A DNA stretch of 64,000 nt, taken from the NCBI GenBank assembly GCA_021730945.1, contig JAKFYH010000013.1:1-64000 (forward strand), given 5' to 3'. Shown here piece after piece: positions 46,173 through 58,325 of the stretch. The position numbers were made by a program, and so were the translations under genes. The stretch's first letter is position 1; every line of letters begins with the position of its first letter. The notes beneath the pieces are model-generated. The model was not told where the DNA came from. It worked only from the letters and a program-made list of their open reading frames with translations, and ran no database searches. This DNA is from Acidobacteriota bacterium. GTDB lineage: Bacteria; Acidobacteriota; Vicinamibacteria; Vicinamibacterales; UBA2999.

Positions 46173-49133
46173 ATGACGTTTAGAAACGCGCTCGTCGCGT
46201 CGGCACTGGTGCTCTTGGTGGGCACGTCGGCCGTGGCGCAGCAGCAGACCGGTGAAATCTACGGCAGGGCCACCGATAAGTCCGGTGCCGTACTGCCGGG
46301 AACCACGGTCACCGTGGCCGGCCCGGCGCTGATTCAGCCGCGCGTGTCGGTCACGTCGGAAACCGGCAGCTACCGCGCCCCCGAGCTGCCGATTGGCACC
46401 TATTCGGTGACGTTCGAACTGCCTGGCTTCCGCACCATGGTCATGCAGGACATCCGCGTCACCATCGGCTTCCGCGCCCAGGTCAACAGCTCGCTCGAGC
46501 TGTCGTCGGTGCAGGAAACCGTGACCGTGACCGGCGAAAGCCCGATCGTCGACACCCGCGAGACGGGCACGTCGACGACGTTCAACCTCGAGACGATGCG
46601 CGACATCCCCTCGGCCCGCGACCCCTGGGTCATGCTCGAGCGGACGCCCGGCATCACCATGGACCGCGCCAATGTCGGCGGCAACCAGTCGGGCCAGCAG
46701 TCAGGCTACATCTCGCGTGGCTCGAGCACGGGCAACAACAAGTGGTCGATTGACGGCGTCGACATCACCGACATGTCGGCCACCGGCGCCTCGCCCATCT
46801 ACTACGACTTCGACATGCTGCAGGAAATGCAGGTCTCGACGGGCGGCGCCGACGTCACCCAGCAGACGGGCGGTGTCGGCATCAACCTGGTGACCAAGAG
46901 CGGCACCGACAGCTTCAAGGGTTCGGGCCGTTACCTGCTGACGGACGAGAAGTTCGTGGCCGACAACATCACCACGGAACTGAAGGCCCAGGGCGCCGGC
47001 GCCGGCGCGCCGATCCAGAACATCAAGGACTACGGCTTCGACATCGGCGGCCCGATCGTCAAGGGCAAGATGTGGTACTGGGGCAGCTACGGCACGCAGG
47101 ACATCAACGTCGGCGTGGTGGGCTTCTACAAGAACACGGCGGAATGCCGTCCCGGTGGCGTCGCGATCAACCCGCGCACGGCCGAAACCGACCTGCTGCG
47201 CAGCTGCCTGTCGAGCGACACCACGACGCTCAACAACTACAACTGGAAGCTGACCTACGTGCCGTTCACCAACAACCGGCTGAACTTCCAGAACACCTGG
47301 GCGGAAAAGGTTCGTAACGCGCGCGACGCCGGCGACACCCGCCCGATCGAAACCACCTACCGGCAGAAGGCCGTGTCGAGCGACTTCGGCAAGTTCGGCT
47401 GGATCACCGGCCCGTCGCCGTTCTGGAAACTGGGCGACCAGCACGTGATCAGCGACCGCTGGCTGCTCGACGTGCAGGTCTCGCACCTCGGCAACAACTT
47501 CGTGCTCGACTTCCACGAAGACGAACTGCGCGACGTGCAGGCCCGCCTGGAGACCACCACCGGCGTGTGGGGCCGTTCCTTCCAGGCCTCCACCTTCATG
47601 CGTCCGACCAACAGCCTGGACGTGACCACCAGCTACTTCCTGCCCAACAGCCTGGGCGGCGACCACGCGTTCAAGGCCGGCTATCGTCTGCGCACGGCGC
47701 ACTCGACCAGCATCAACCATCACGGCGGCTACATCGACGCGCGCTTCACCAACGGCGTGGCCAACTCGGCCGACATCTGGCGCGACCAGTACTCCGAATC
47801 GCACCTGAGCACGCAGGCGTTCTACGCCTCCGACACGTTCACCAAGAACAAGCTCACGATCAACCTCGGCTTCCGCCTGGACGTCCAGGACGACGAAGCG
47901 GTGGCGGGCGTGGTGCCGGCCAACCCGGTGTTCCCGACGCTGATGCCGTCGGTGGACTTCAAGGGCGCCGATGCCGGCGTGGTGTGGAAGGACTTCTCGC
48001 CGCGCGTGGGCTTCACCTACGACCTGACCGGCAACGGCCGCAACGTGCTGTCGTCGTCGTATGCGACCTACTACGGCCAGATGGCCCCGGGCCAGTTGTC
48101 GAGCGTGCTCGCGGCCACCGGCGCGGTGTTTGTCCGCTATCCCTGGACCGACACCAACGGCGACCAGTTCGTGCAGGCCAGCGAGGTCAACACGGCGGTG
48201 GCGTTCCTCAGCAAGAGCGGCGCCTATGACCCGGCCAACCCGACCAGCACCTCCTCGCCCAACCGGGTGGACCCCAACGTCAAGAACGACCGGACGCGCG
48301 AGTTCATCGTCGGCTTCGACCGCCAGCTCGCCTCGCAGATGGCGATTGGCGGCAGTTACATCTGGCGCAAGTACGATCAGTTCGCCTGGACCGATCGCGA
48401 CAACTTCACCAGCGCCAACTACGTGCCGGTGACCTACCAGGCCACCACCTGCCCGGCCGGCGCGCGTTGCGAAGCGGTGACCTACTACCAGCCGAACATC
48501 CAGATTCCGTCGCCGGGCGTGTATACCAACCAGCCCGACCGGTATCGCGACTTCAACGGCTTCGAGCTGACCTTCCAGAAGCGCACGTCGAACAACTGGT
48601 CGATGAACGCCAGCTACGCCTACAACAACGCCATCGATCGCTGGGATTCGCCCAACGCCTACGAGGACCCGACCAACATCGACAAGTTGAACGGCTTCCA
48701 GTACGCGCCCGAATCAGCCGGCAGCGGCATCGGCGGCATCTTCACCAACGCCAAGTGGCTGTTCAAGGTCAACGGCCGCTACACCATGCCCTGGGACATC
48801 AACCTCGCCGCCAACTACCAGGCGCGGCAGGGCTATCCCTACCTGCAGACCATCCTGTCGCCCAACCGCGCCAACGGCGCCGGCACGGTGCAGGTGCAGC
48901 TCGACCCGCTCGGCGACCTGCGGCTGGACAACCTCCACACGGTGGACGCGCGGATCGACAAGACCTTCCGCTTCCGCGCCGTCACCCTGGTGCCGGCGTT
49001 TGACGTGTTCAACCTGACCAACGCCAACACGGTGCAGGCGGTGAACCGCAACCAGGCCGCGTCCAACGCGAACCAGATCAGCGGCATTCTCGCGCCGCGC
49101 GTCATGCGTTTCGGCGTCAACGTTCGCTGGTAG
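46173..49133 (+). CDS. Oar-like TonB-dependent receptor (carboxypeptidase-regulatory domain)
   Basis: MTFRNALVASALVLLVGTSAVAQQQTGEIYGRATDKSGAVLPGTTVTVAGPALIQPRVSVTSETGSYRAPELPIGTYSVTFELPGF. Confidence 0.93.
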   Translation: MTFRNALVASALVLLVGTSAVAQQQTGEIYGRATDKSGAVLPGTTVTVAGPALIQPRVSVTSETGSYRAPELPIGTYSVTFELPGFRTMVMQDIRVTIGFRAQVNSSLELSSVQETVTVTGESPIVDTRETGTSTTFNLETMRDIPSARDPWVMLERTPGITMDRANVGGNQSGQQSGYISRGSSTGNNKWSIDGVDITDMSATGASPIYYDFDMLQEMQVSTGGADVTQQTGGVGINLVTKSGTDSFKGSGRYLLTDEKFVADNITTELKAQGAGAGAPIQNIKDYGFDIGGPIVKGKMWYWGSYGTQDINVGVVGFYKNTAECRPGGVAINPRTAETDLLRSCLSSDTTTLNNYNWKLTYVPFTNNRLNFQNTWAEKVRNARDAGDTRPIETTYRQKAVSSDFGKFGWITGPSPFWKLGDQHVISDRWLLDVQVSHLGNNFVLDFHEDELRDVQARLETTTGVWGRSFQASTFMRPTNSLDVTTSYFLPNSLGGDHAFKAGYRLRTAHSTSINHHGGYIDARFTNGVANSADIWRDQYSESHLSTQAFYASDTFTKNKLTINLGFRLDVQDDEAVAGVVPANPVFPTLMPSVDFKGADAGVVWKDFSPRVGFTYDLTGNGRNVLSSSYATYYGQMAPGQLSSVLAATGAVFVRYPWTDTNGDQFVQASEVNTAVAFLSKSGAYDPANPTSTSSPNRVDPNVKNDRTREFIVGFDRQLASQMAIGGSYIWRKYDQFAWTDRDNFTSANYVPVTYQATTCPAGARCEAVTYYQPNIQIPSPGVYTNQPDRYRDFNGFELTFQKRTSNNWSMNASYAYNNAIDRWDSPNAYEDPTNIDKLNGFQYAPESAGSGIGGIFTNAKWLFKVNGRYTMPWDINLAANYQARQGYPYLQTILSPNRANGAGTVQVQLDPLGDLRLDNLHTVDARIDKTFRFRAVTLVPAFDVFNLTNANTVQAVNRNQAASNANQISGILAPRVMRFGVNVRW

Positions 49134-49154
49134 CAGCGGCGGCGTAACAACCCC

Positions 49155-49193
49155 AAAGGCCGGTGGGAGCGATCCCGCCGGCCTTTTCTTTTT
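49155..49193 (+). terminator. Rho-independent terminator after second Oar-like gene
   Basis: aaaggccggtgggagcgatcccgccggccttttcttttt: GC stem followed by T-tract. Confidence 0.88.
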
Positions 49194-49195
49194 GT

Positions 49196-49425
49196 ACGGC
49201 CGCTGCGCGAGGGGCTCGGCGCTCACGCGCCTCGTAGGGCTCGGCGCTCACGCGCCTCGTAGGGCTCGGCGCTCACGCGCCTCGTAGGGCTCGGCGCTGC
49301 GCGCCTTCGTGGGGGTCGGCCTTCGGCCCTCCTGGGGATTGCGTCCCATGCCAGGCCAGCAAGCCCCCACGAGCGAAGCGAGCCCCACAAGAGCCGCAGG
49401 CGCGAGCCCTCCCGCCCTACTTCAG
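49196..49425. repeat. GGGCTCG-hairpin-CTCGTA unit array with inverted right half
   Basis: Three near-identical 25-bp units gggctcggcgctcacgcgcctcgta, then gggctcggcgctgcgcgccttcgtg, ggggtcggccttcggccctcctgggg; inverted units ccccacgagcgaagcgag and ccccacaagagccgcaggcgcgag. Confidence 0.92.
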
Positions 49426-49764
49426 CCCGTCAAGCCAGCCGGCGATCTGTTCGCGCGACCAGCGGTGTTGGTCGTTCAGGTGTACGAGGATGGCGGCCAG
49501 GCTGAGGGTCTTCGTGCAGCCGTCGCCGCCGGGGCAGCGGCGGACCGAGCCCTCGAGGCAGTCGAAGAACCATTCAAGGTCCTTGGTCGGGCGCTGGCCC
49601 GCGGCATCGGCCGGCAGCCGGTACATGCCCTCGTAGGCGGCGCCCAGGGCGCAGGACGCATTCTTGCCGCGATAGTAGTCGCCGTAGGCCTGGTCAGGCC
49701 GGCGCTCGGCGCCGGCCCGGATGAAAGCCGCCAGTTCCTTCTCACCGTGGTGTCCGTCTGCCAA
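49417..49764 (-). CDS. Hypothetical protein
   Basis: MADGHHGEKELAAFIRAGAERRPDQAYGDYYRGKNASCALGAAYEGMYRLP...; coherent soluble ORF. Confidence 0.6.
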   Translation of the reverse strand: MADGHHGEKELAAFIRAGAERRPDQAYGDYYRGKNASCALGAAYEGMYRLPADAAGQRPTKDLEWFFDCLEGSVRRCPGGDGCTKTLSLAAILVHLNDQHRWSREQIAGWLDGLK

Positions 49765-49806
49765 GTTTTGACCTCACGGCGGCACTAGAGGGCCGCCCTC
49801 CGGGCG

Positions 49807-50577
49807 TCAGAAGCCCTTACCCAACCGCTCCTGCAACTTCTCGCGATAGCCGCGGCTGAGCGTGAGCCGGGTGCCGTTCTGCAGCACCACCACGTACTCG
49901 CCGTTGAACCACGGCTGCATTTCCTTGATGCGGTCGGTATTGACGATGCGGGAGCGGTGAATGCGGACGAAGTGCTGGACGTCGAGCCGGCCTTCCATGT
50001 TGTTCATGGTTTCGCGGAACAGGTGCGACTCGGTGCCCAGGTGGAGGCGCACGTAGTTGCCGGCCGCCTCGATCCAGTCGATCTCCTGCGTGCGCAGGAA
50101 GAACACGCGGCCACCCGACTTCACCACCAGGCGATCGAGCTTCTGCGGCTCGGGCTTGATGTCCTGCACCAGCGCCATCAGGCGCTTGCCCAGATCGCCG
50201 GCCCGCCGCCGCTCGAGGTGCTCGCGGGCATGCTGCAGGGTCTGCGTGAAGCGGTCGCGGCCGAACGGCTTCAACAGGTAGTCGATGGCGTGGACTTCAA
50301 ACGCCTTGAGAGCGTATTCGTCATAGGCGGTGACGAACACCACCGCCGGCGGCTGGTCGGCGCCCAGTTGCTGGATGACGCCGAAGCCGTCACACGCCGG
50401 CATCTGCACATCCAGGAACACCAGGTCGGGGTGTTGCGACTGAATGGCCGTGACCGCCTGGGTGCCATCGGAGTACTCACCGACCACCTCGATGTCCTTC
50501 TCCATGTTGAGCATGCCGACGATGCGCTCGCGCGCCATCGGCTCATCGTCTACTACCACCGTGCGAATCTTGGTCAC
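49807..50577 (-). CDS. LytTR-family response regulator
   Basis: RTVVVDDEPMARERIVGML...LVFLDVQMPACDGFGVIQQL...IDYLLKPFGRDRF; LytTR region VKSGGRVFFLRTQEIDWIEAAGNYVRLH...FVRIHRSRIVN. Confidence 0.95.
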   Translation of the reverse strand: MTKIRTVVVDDEPMARERIVGMLNMEKDIEVVGEYSDGTQAVTAIQSQHPDLVFLDVQMPACDGFGVIQQLGADQPPAVVFVTAYDEYALKAFEVHAIDYLLKPFGRDRFTQTLQHAREHLERRRAGDLGKRLMALVQDIKPEPQKLDRLVVKSGGRVFFLRTQEIDWIEAAGNYVRLHLGTESHLFRETMNNMEGRLDVQHFVRIHRSRIVNTDRIKEMQPWFNGEYVVVLQNGTRLTLSRGYREKLQERLGKGF

Positions 50578-51785
50578 GCCACACCCTCCACAGCCCCGTC
50601 TTCTCCCACCTCGACTGCAAGCTCCGCCATGGGTATGGCAATGAGCACCAGCAACCCGCCCTCGGCGGGCTGCCGAAATTCAAACCGGTGCAGCGACCCA
50701 TACAGGTGATCGAGCCGCGACCGGGTATTCGACAAGCCGACGCCGCGATTGAAGTCAGTCAACCGCGCCGCTGAAAGCCCCACCCCGTTGTCCTGCACGT
50801 CCAACTCCAGCAAGGCGCCGACCCGGCGGGACCGCACCACGATCTCTCCGGGTGTCGGCCTGGGACCAATGCCATGCTTGATGGCATTCTCGACGAGGGG
50901 CTGGAGCAAAAGGTTGGGCACCAGCGCATCGAGGGTGTCGGCCTGGATGTCGAACACAACAGAGAGACGGTCGCGGAAGCGGGTTTGTTCGATCTCCAAG
51001 TACTTGGAGAGGAAGTCGAGTTCCTCTTTGAGCTCCACTTCCTGGACGCCGACCCGCTGCAGCGACATCCGCAGCAGGTCGCTCAACCGCGCGATCATGG
51101 CGTCGGCGGCATCGACGTCGCGGTGCATGAGGGCCGATATGGTGTTGAGCGTGTTGAACAGGAAGTGCGGCTGCATCTGCCGTTGCAAGGTGTGCAACTG
51201 GGCCTCGACCAGGCGGGTCTCCATCTGCGCCGCACTGAGCGCTTTCGCGCGCGCCTGCGAGTCATAGCGAAGGGCATGGCCCACGCCGACGATGGTCCAG
51301 TAGGTCATCATTTCCCAGTCGAAGTTCAGGATGAACATCTGCTGGGCTTCCATCAGCCACGAATCGAGCGACTCGCCGACGACCCAGTAGGTCGCCATCC
51401 GCGATGCCACGGCCATCAGGACATGTAACAACACCGCGACGACGACGCCCGCGATGTGCGCCGGAATGGCGGTCTTCCACGTCGCGCGCTCGAACGGAAA
51501 GTTGCGCGTAATGCACAGGATGGCCGGCGTGAGTACCGCCCACGAGTACCAGTAACTGAGATTCAAGGCGAGCAGCAGGCCGAAGCCGGTCACCTTGTCG
51601 GTAAACGTGGAGATGAAATAGAAGGCCGCAAAGGCCGAGAAGAACCCCAGCGCGGTCGCCACGCCGGCGATCACGCGAATGGGCACGCGTCCGCTGTCCG
51701 CAGTCATGACGGCACTATCAACCTGCCAGGACCGGCGGTCAAGCACGTTGCCGTTCGTCACACCATTCGTCCCGCGCACACGCAT
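50574..51785 (-). CDS. LytS-type sensor histidine kinase
   Basis: LHTLQRQMQPHFLFNTLNTISALMHRDVDAADAMIARLSDLLRMSL; PLVENAIKHGIGPRPTPGEI; 4-bp overlap with LytTR gene. Start may be ATG ~51707. Confidence 0.93.
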   Translation of the reverse strand: MRVRGTNGVTNGNVLDRRSWQVDSAVMTADSGRVPIRVIAGVATALGFFSAFAAFYFISTFTDKVTGFGLLLALNLSYWYSWAVLTPAILCITRNFPFERATWKTAIPAHIAGVVVAVLLHVLMAVASRMATYWVVGESLDSWLMEAQQMFILNFDWEMMTYWTIVGVGHALRYDSQARAKALSAAQMETRLVEAQLHTLQRQMQPHFLFNTLNTISALMHRDVDAADAMIARLSDLLRMSLQRVGVQEVELKEELDFLSKYLEIEQTRFRDRLSVVFDIQADTLDALVPNLLLQPLVENAIKHGIGPRPTPGEIVVRSRRVGALLELDVQDNGVGLSAARLTDFNRGVGLSNTRSRLDHLYGSLHRFEFRQPAEGGLLVLIAIPMAELAVEVGEDGAVEGVA

Positions 51786-51904
51786 CTCACCGTCGCACTA
51801 GCGAAGAGCGTGCCGAACCGCGATCGCGGCATTTCGCGCCGCTTTTCAGGATTGCGCCCGCGGCAACCCGGAGCGAAATACGGGCGATTGAAGACGCCGC
51901 CCGG

Positions 51905-54130
<2,226 letters not shown>

Positions 54131-54145
<15 letters not shown>

Positions 54146-54240
54146 CCTACCAAATATTGCGATCTGGAACCTACCCAGTCTTCCACAGATCGCAAGATTT
54201 TGGAGGGATCGCAATTTTTGGCAGGGTGTCTGACACCGTG
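54131..54240. repeat. REPIN-like 110-bp inverted repeat (GTGTCAGACAC family)
   Basis: Arms cacggtgtcagacaccctaccaaatattgcgatc (54131-54164) and gatcgcaatttttggcagggtgtctgacaccgtg (54207-54240): 32 of 34 positions complementary. Confidence 0.96.
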
Positions 54241-55313
54241 CGCGGGCGCAACCTCTCCAGATGGGCGTCCAGCTGCGCCGCCACCAACTGCCCAACCAGG
54301 CGCGCACCGGCATTGCTGAAGTGGATGAAGTCGTAATAGTACTGCGAATCCTTCGGCATCAGGTGCGCCAGGTCGACCAGGAACACACCTTGCTGCATGG
54401 CCACCCGGCGCATGGCATCGTTGTACATCTCCAACAACAGCCCTTCGGTGTGCGCGTCGTGTTCGCGATCGTAATCGAGCGGCCCCAATCGGACGCCGGT
54501 CGCCGGATCGATGCCGTCGCCAAGCAGCGCGGGCTGCGTGATCAGCACGGGATCGATGCCGGCCCGGCGCGCGTAGACGATCAGCCGCCGCAGGCGCGCC
54601 TCATAGCCGGCGAGCAGGGGCTGATGGGCCCTGACCGCCTCCGCCACTGCGGCGGCATCGAGCGCCAGCTTCGGATGGGTCGCCAGGTCCACGGCATCGT
54701 CGGCGGTCCACAGGTAGCGGGCCCGCCATGCACGCACCAGGTTCAAGGCCGTGTTAATGACCTCCGAGTGTCGCGCCAGGCGGTTGACCCAGCGGTCCGA
54801 CAAGTGCGAAAAGTCGGATTCCCGTTCGGTCGCGGCCATGCCGACGTCGTTAATCCCCGCCATGAAGAGCACCACCGTGGGCCGCAACGGGACCAGCTTG
54901 CTGCTGAGCAGCACCCGGTGCCCGAGAGTAGTGTGCCCGCTGAAGCCGGCATTGTTCACCCACAGGTTGGGATGACGGGCCGCCAGCGCCGCGGCCATCA
55001 CGTCGGGCCAGGTCTTGCCGTCTGAGATCAGGGCACACTCGGTGGCACTGCCACCGACGACCACGATTGACAGGCGCGATGACCAGTCGTCGGGCGGTTC
55101 GGGGCCGCGAAACCCCAGGCGGTTGCGCGTGACGACCGCGATCGGGTCGAGCTTGGGCGTCGGCGGATTGGCCTGCGCGTAGCGCTGACCGGCCGGAAGT
55201 ATCAGTTGGTCGCCCCGCTGGCGGAACGGCAGGGGGTTGTGGATCCGCAGCACGATCTCAAGAAGGGTGAGGGTCACTACGGCCCGGATCGCCAAGACTC
55301 TCAACCAACTCAT
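54171..55313 (-). CDS. SGNH/GDSL-family hydrolase-like protein
   Basis: IVVVGGSATECALISDGKTWPDVMAAALAARHPNLWVNNAGFSGHTTLG...VVLFMAGINDVG...YYDFIHFSNAGARLVGQLV; C-terminus encoded in the repeat. Confidence 0.85.
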   Translation of the reverse strand: MSWLRVLAIRAVVTLTLLEIVLRIHNPLPFRQRGDQLILPAGQRYAQANPPTPKLDPIAVVTRNRLGFRGPEPPDDWSSRLSIVVVGGSATECALISDGKTWPDVMAAALAARHPNLWVNNAGFSGHTTLGHRVLLSSKLVPLRPTVVLFMAGINDVGMAATERESDFSHLSDRWVNRLARHSEVINTALNLVRAWRARYLWTADDAVDLATHPKLALDAAAVAEAVRAHQPLLAGYEARLRRLIVYARRAGIDPVLITQPALLGDGIDPATGVRLGPLDYDREHDAHTEGLLLEMYNDAMRRVAMQQGVFLVDLAHLMPKDSQYYYDFIHFSNAGARLVGQLVAAQLDAHLERLRPRTVSDTLPKIAIPPKSCDLWKTG

Positions 55314-55381
55314 CCTTGGTCAATAATGGCAGATCCGGGCGCGACCTTCCCGGTTTCGATGAGAATGAACGCGGCTTACAT

Positions 55382-57094
55382 ATGAACAGACGACGATTCT
55401 TCACTGCCCTCACCTCGGCTTTCGCCGCCGGCGCCGCTGCGCCGGCGCTCGCCCAGGCGCCCTCAACGCCTCAGCGAGTCGACCGCCTGCGGCTGGACGC
55501 GGCCGAAAGCCTGTTCGGCGTCGACTTTACCGAGGCCGAGGAGCAGATGGCGCTTGGCAGCGTCAATCGCAACCTGCAGAGCTTCGAGGAACTGCGTAAG
55601 CTCAACGTGCCGCTCGACACCGAGCCGGCCATCACGTTCCGGCCCTACCTGCCCGGCAAGAAGCCCACCGGCAAGGCCACGCCGGGCGCCAAGCTGCGCG
55701 TGACCAGGACTGCGGTTCCCGCGAATCTCACGCCGGAACAGATCGCGTTTCTGCCGGTCACGGCGCTCTCCACCCTCGTCGAGTCCAAGCGAATCACCTC
55801 GACCGAGCTGACGAAGATCTACCTCGATCGCCTCAAGAAACACGGTGACACGCTCAAGTGCGTGGTGACCTTGACCGAAGAGCTGGCGCTCAAGCAGGCC
55901 GCCGACGCCGACGCCGAGATCAAGGCCGGCAAGTACCGCGGCCCGCTGCACGGCATTCCCTGGGGCGCCAAAGACCTGCTGGCCACCAGGGGCATCAAGA
56001 CCACCTGGGGAGCGGAGCCTTACAAGGATCAGGTGATCGACCTCGACGCCACGGTGGTGGAACGCCTGCGTGACGCCGGCGCGGTGCTGGTGGCGAAATT
56101 GTCGATGGGCGCACTGGCACAGGGCGGCGTGTGGTTCGGCGGCTCGACCCGCAATCCCTGGAACACCGAGCGCAGCTCAAGCGGATCGTCCGCTGGTCCC
56201 GGCGCGGCCACCGCCGCCGGCCTGGTGGGATTTTCGATCGGCACCGAAACGCTCGGCTCGATCATCTCGCCCTCGGTGACCAACGGCGTCACCGGCCTGC
56301 GGCCCACCTACGGCCGAGTCAGCCGCCACGGCGCGATGGCGCTCAGCTGGACCATGGACAAGATTGGGCCAATGTGCCGATCGGTCGAAGACTGCGCACT
56401 GGTGCTCAATGCGATCTACGGCGCCGATGGCCACGACGACACCGTCACTGATGCGCCGTTTGACTGGAATCCCGACCGCCCAATCGGTGCGCTGCGCATC
56501 GGCTACCTCCAGAAGGAGCTCGAAGCCACGCCGAACAATCCCAATCCGACCGAGGCCCAGCGGGCCACGGCGGACGCGCGACGGACGATGTACGCGCAGG
56601 CGCTCGACGTATTCCGCAAGGCCGGCGCCAAACTCGAACCCATGGCCATGCCCGACTTCCCCACCGGCTCGATCAGTTTCGTGCTGAGCGCCGAGGCCGC
56701 GGCCGCGTTCGACGACTTGACGCGCAACCCGAAGCAGCTGGCGTCGCTCACCGGGCAGTCACCTGGTGACTGGCCCAACAGCTTCCGCAGTTCGCGCTTC
56801 ATTCCCGCGGTGGAGTACATCCGCGCCATGCGGGCGCGGCGGCTGCTGATGCAGGAGATGGACAAGCTGATGTCGCAGTACGACGTTTTCCTGAGTCCGG
56901 CACCAGGCTCCGCGAGCCTGACCATCACCAACCTGACTGGCCATCCGGCAATCGCACTCAAGTGCGGCTTCATCGACAACATGCCACAGTCGATCATGGT
57001 GACGGGGCGGTTGTACGACGAGGCGACGGTGTGCCGGGTGGCGCTGGCCTACGAACAGGCCACGGAGTGGCATAAACGGAACCCCACGATCTAG
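55382..57094 (+). CDS. Exported amidase (amidase signature family)
   Basis: MNRRRFFTALTSAFAAGAAAPALAQ; GPLHGIPWGAKDLLATRGIKTTWGAEPY...NPWNTERSSSGSSAGPGAATAAGLVGFSIGTETLGSIISPS. Confidence 0.95.
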   Translation: MNRRRFFTALTSAFAAGAAAPALAQAPSTPQRVDRLRLDAAESLFGVDFTEAEEQMALGSVNRNLQSFEELRKLNVPLDTEPAITFRPYLPGKKPTGKATPGAKLRVTRTAVPANLTPEQIAFLPVTALSTLVESKRITSTELTKIYLDRLKKHGDTLKCVVTLTEELALKQAADADAEIKAGKYRGPLHGIPWGAKDLLATRGIKTTWGAEPYKDQVIDLDATVVERLRDAGAVLVAKLSMGALAQGGVWFGGSTRNPWNTERSSSGSSAGPGAATAAGLVGFSIGTETLGSIISPSVTNGVTGLRPTYGRVSRHGAMALSWTMDKIGPMCRSVEDCALVLNAIYGADGHDDTVTDAPFDWNPDRPIGALRIGYLQKELEATPNNPNPTEAQRATADARRTMYAQALDVFRKAGAKLEPMAMPDFPTGSISFVLSAEAAAAFDDLTRNPKQLASLTGQSPGDWPNSFRSSRFIPAVEYIRAMRARRLLMQEMDKLMSQYDVFLSPAPGSASLTITNLTGHPAIALKCGFIDNMPQSIMVTGRLYDEATVCRVALAYEQATEWHKRNPTI

Positions 57095-57103
57095 GCACTC
57101 GGC

Positions 57104-57195
57104 CCGGGCAGTGGGTGCTTAGGGTGCGTACGGGTGCCTGGGGTGCCGGGTGGGTGCCTAGGGTGCGAACGGTGCCAGGTGCCGGGTGGGTGCCC
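57104..57195. repeat. GGTGCC word array (left of hydrolase gene)
   Basis: gtgggtgcttagggtgcgtacgggtgcctggggtgccgggtgggtgcctagggtgcgaacggtgccaggtgccgggtgggtgcc. Confidence 0.85.
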
Positions 57196-58316
57196 TACTT
57201 CAACCGGGCGCCAGGTGCGATGGTCTGGCTCGCAGGAGCCGGCGTGCCCTTCTCGACCCAGCGGACCAGGTAGCCGAACGCTTCGCGCACGGTCGGCAGG
57301 TAGGACGGCCCCTCACCCATTGCGTCGGCGACGTCCTTGTCCAGTTTCATGCGCGATTCGGCGATGTATTGAAACGACATCACGCCGTCGTCATCGCCCG
57401 ACATGTGCCAGGCGCCTTCCACCTGGTACAAGCGGTGCGAGGCGCGCGGCTCGACGCGGGCGCCATAGGCCCGCACCTCGCGGATCACGAGGTCGTCCCA
57501 CGTGCCAACGACTTCAAGGGTCGGCACCTGGATGCGGCCGGTGGTCTCCTCGGTGGCGACTTGCGGCCGGGCGTAGGCGGCGACGGCGCCGGACCCGGTG
57601 TAGGGCCACAATCGCCGGGCCTCGACCGGCGTGCCCACGGCCTCGGCGTAGGCCGTCATCCGCGGATTGGAGGCCGACATGCCGATGTGCGCGCGGGGAT
57701 CGACGAGCGGCCAACCGACCGACATGCGCATCATGCGATTGAGCCGCGTGACCAGGTCGCCGCCGGCACCGGCCACGATCAGCGTGCCGGCGAAGACTTT
57801 CCGCGGGTCCTCGGCCGCCAGCCTCGTGATGCCACCGCCCATCGACAGGCCAACCAGGTAGACGCGAGAGGGCAGACGTCCGCCCAGGCGCGCGACCTCG
57901 GCCTTCGCAAGGTCGGTGAACTCATAGGTGAGCTGCAAGCCCCCTGGCGCCGAGATGGCGCCCTCGCGGTCGAAACTCGCATATGCAAAACCGCGGGCCA
58001 GCGCATGCTGGCCAATCACGTCGTCCAACGCGGTTTCGTCGGTGCCGATCACGTTGCCGGCCCGATCGAAGTTGTTGCCGCCGGACCCACCGTGCGCGCC
58101 AATCACCAGATCGCCGTTCCAGCCCGGAGCACCCGCGGTCGGCAGGCGCAACACGAACCGCTTACCCACCGGCTTACCGTCAACCGTCAGCGTGACCTGA
58201 CCCTTGAACTGCCGGCCATTGGTGACCGCCGTCTCAGTAACGCCGCTAAACGGCGTCTGCGCAGTGGCCCGGTCGGCGGGCACCAGGAGGGCGGCAATGA
58301 GCAGCAACATTCGCAT
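57195..58316 (-). CDS. Exported alpha/beta hydrolase
   Basis: MRMLLLIAALLVPADRATAQ; LVIGAHGGSGGNN; VYLVGLSMGGGITRLAA nucleophile elbow GLSMGG. Confidence 0.8.
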   Translation of the reverse strand: MRMLLLIAALLVPADRATAQTPFSGVTETAVTNGRQFKGQVTLTVDGKPVGKRFVLRLPTAGAPGWNGDLVIGAHGGSGGNNFDRAGNVIGTDETALDDVIGQHALARGFAYASFDREGAISAPGGLQLTYEFTDLAKAEVARLGGRLPSRVYLVGLSMGGGITRLAAEDPRKVFAGTLIVAGAGGDLVTRLNRMMRMSVGWPLVDPRAHIGMSASNPRMTAYAEAVGTPVEARRLWPYTGSGAVAAYARPQVATEETTGRIQVPTLEVVGTWDDLVIREVRAYGARVEPRASHRLYQVEGAWHMSGDDDGVMSFQYIAESRMKLDKDVADAMGEGPSYLPTVREAFGYLVRWVEKGTPAPASQTIAPGARLK

Positions 58317-58325
58317 GCCCCGCAT

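Noticed and set aside
49196-49300. CRISPR-like direct repeats (25-bp units)
   Set aside because: Units are contiguous without spacers and carry internal palindromes; tandem/palindromic repeat, no cas genes.
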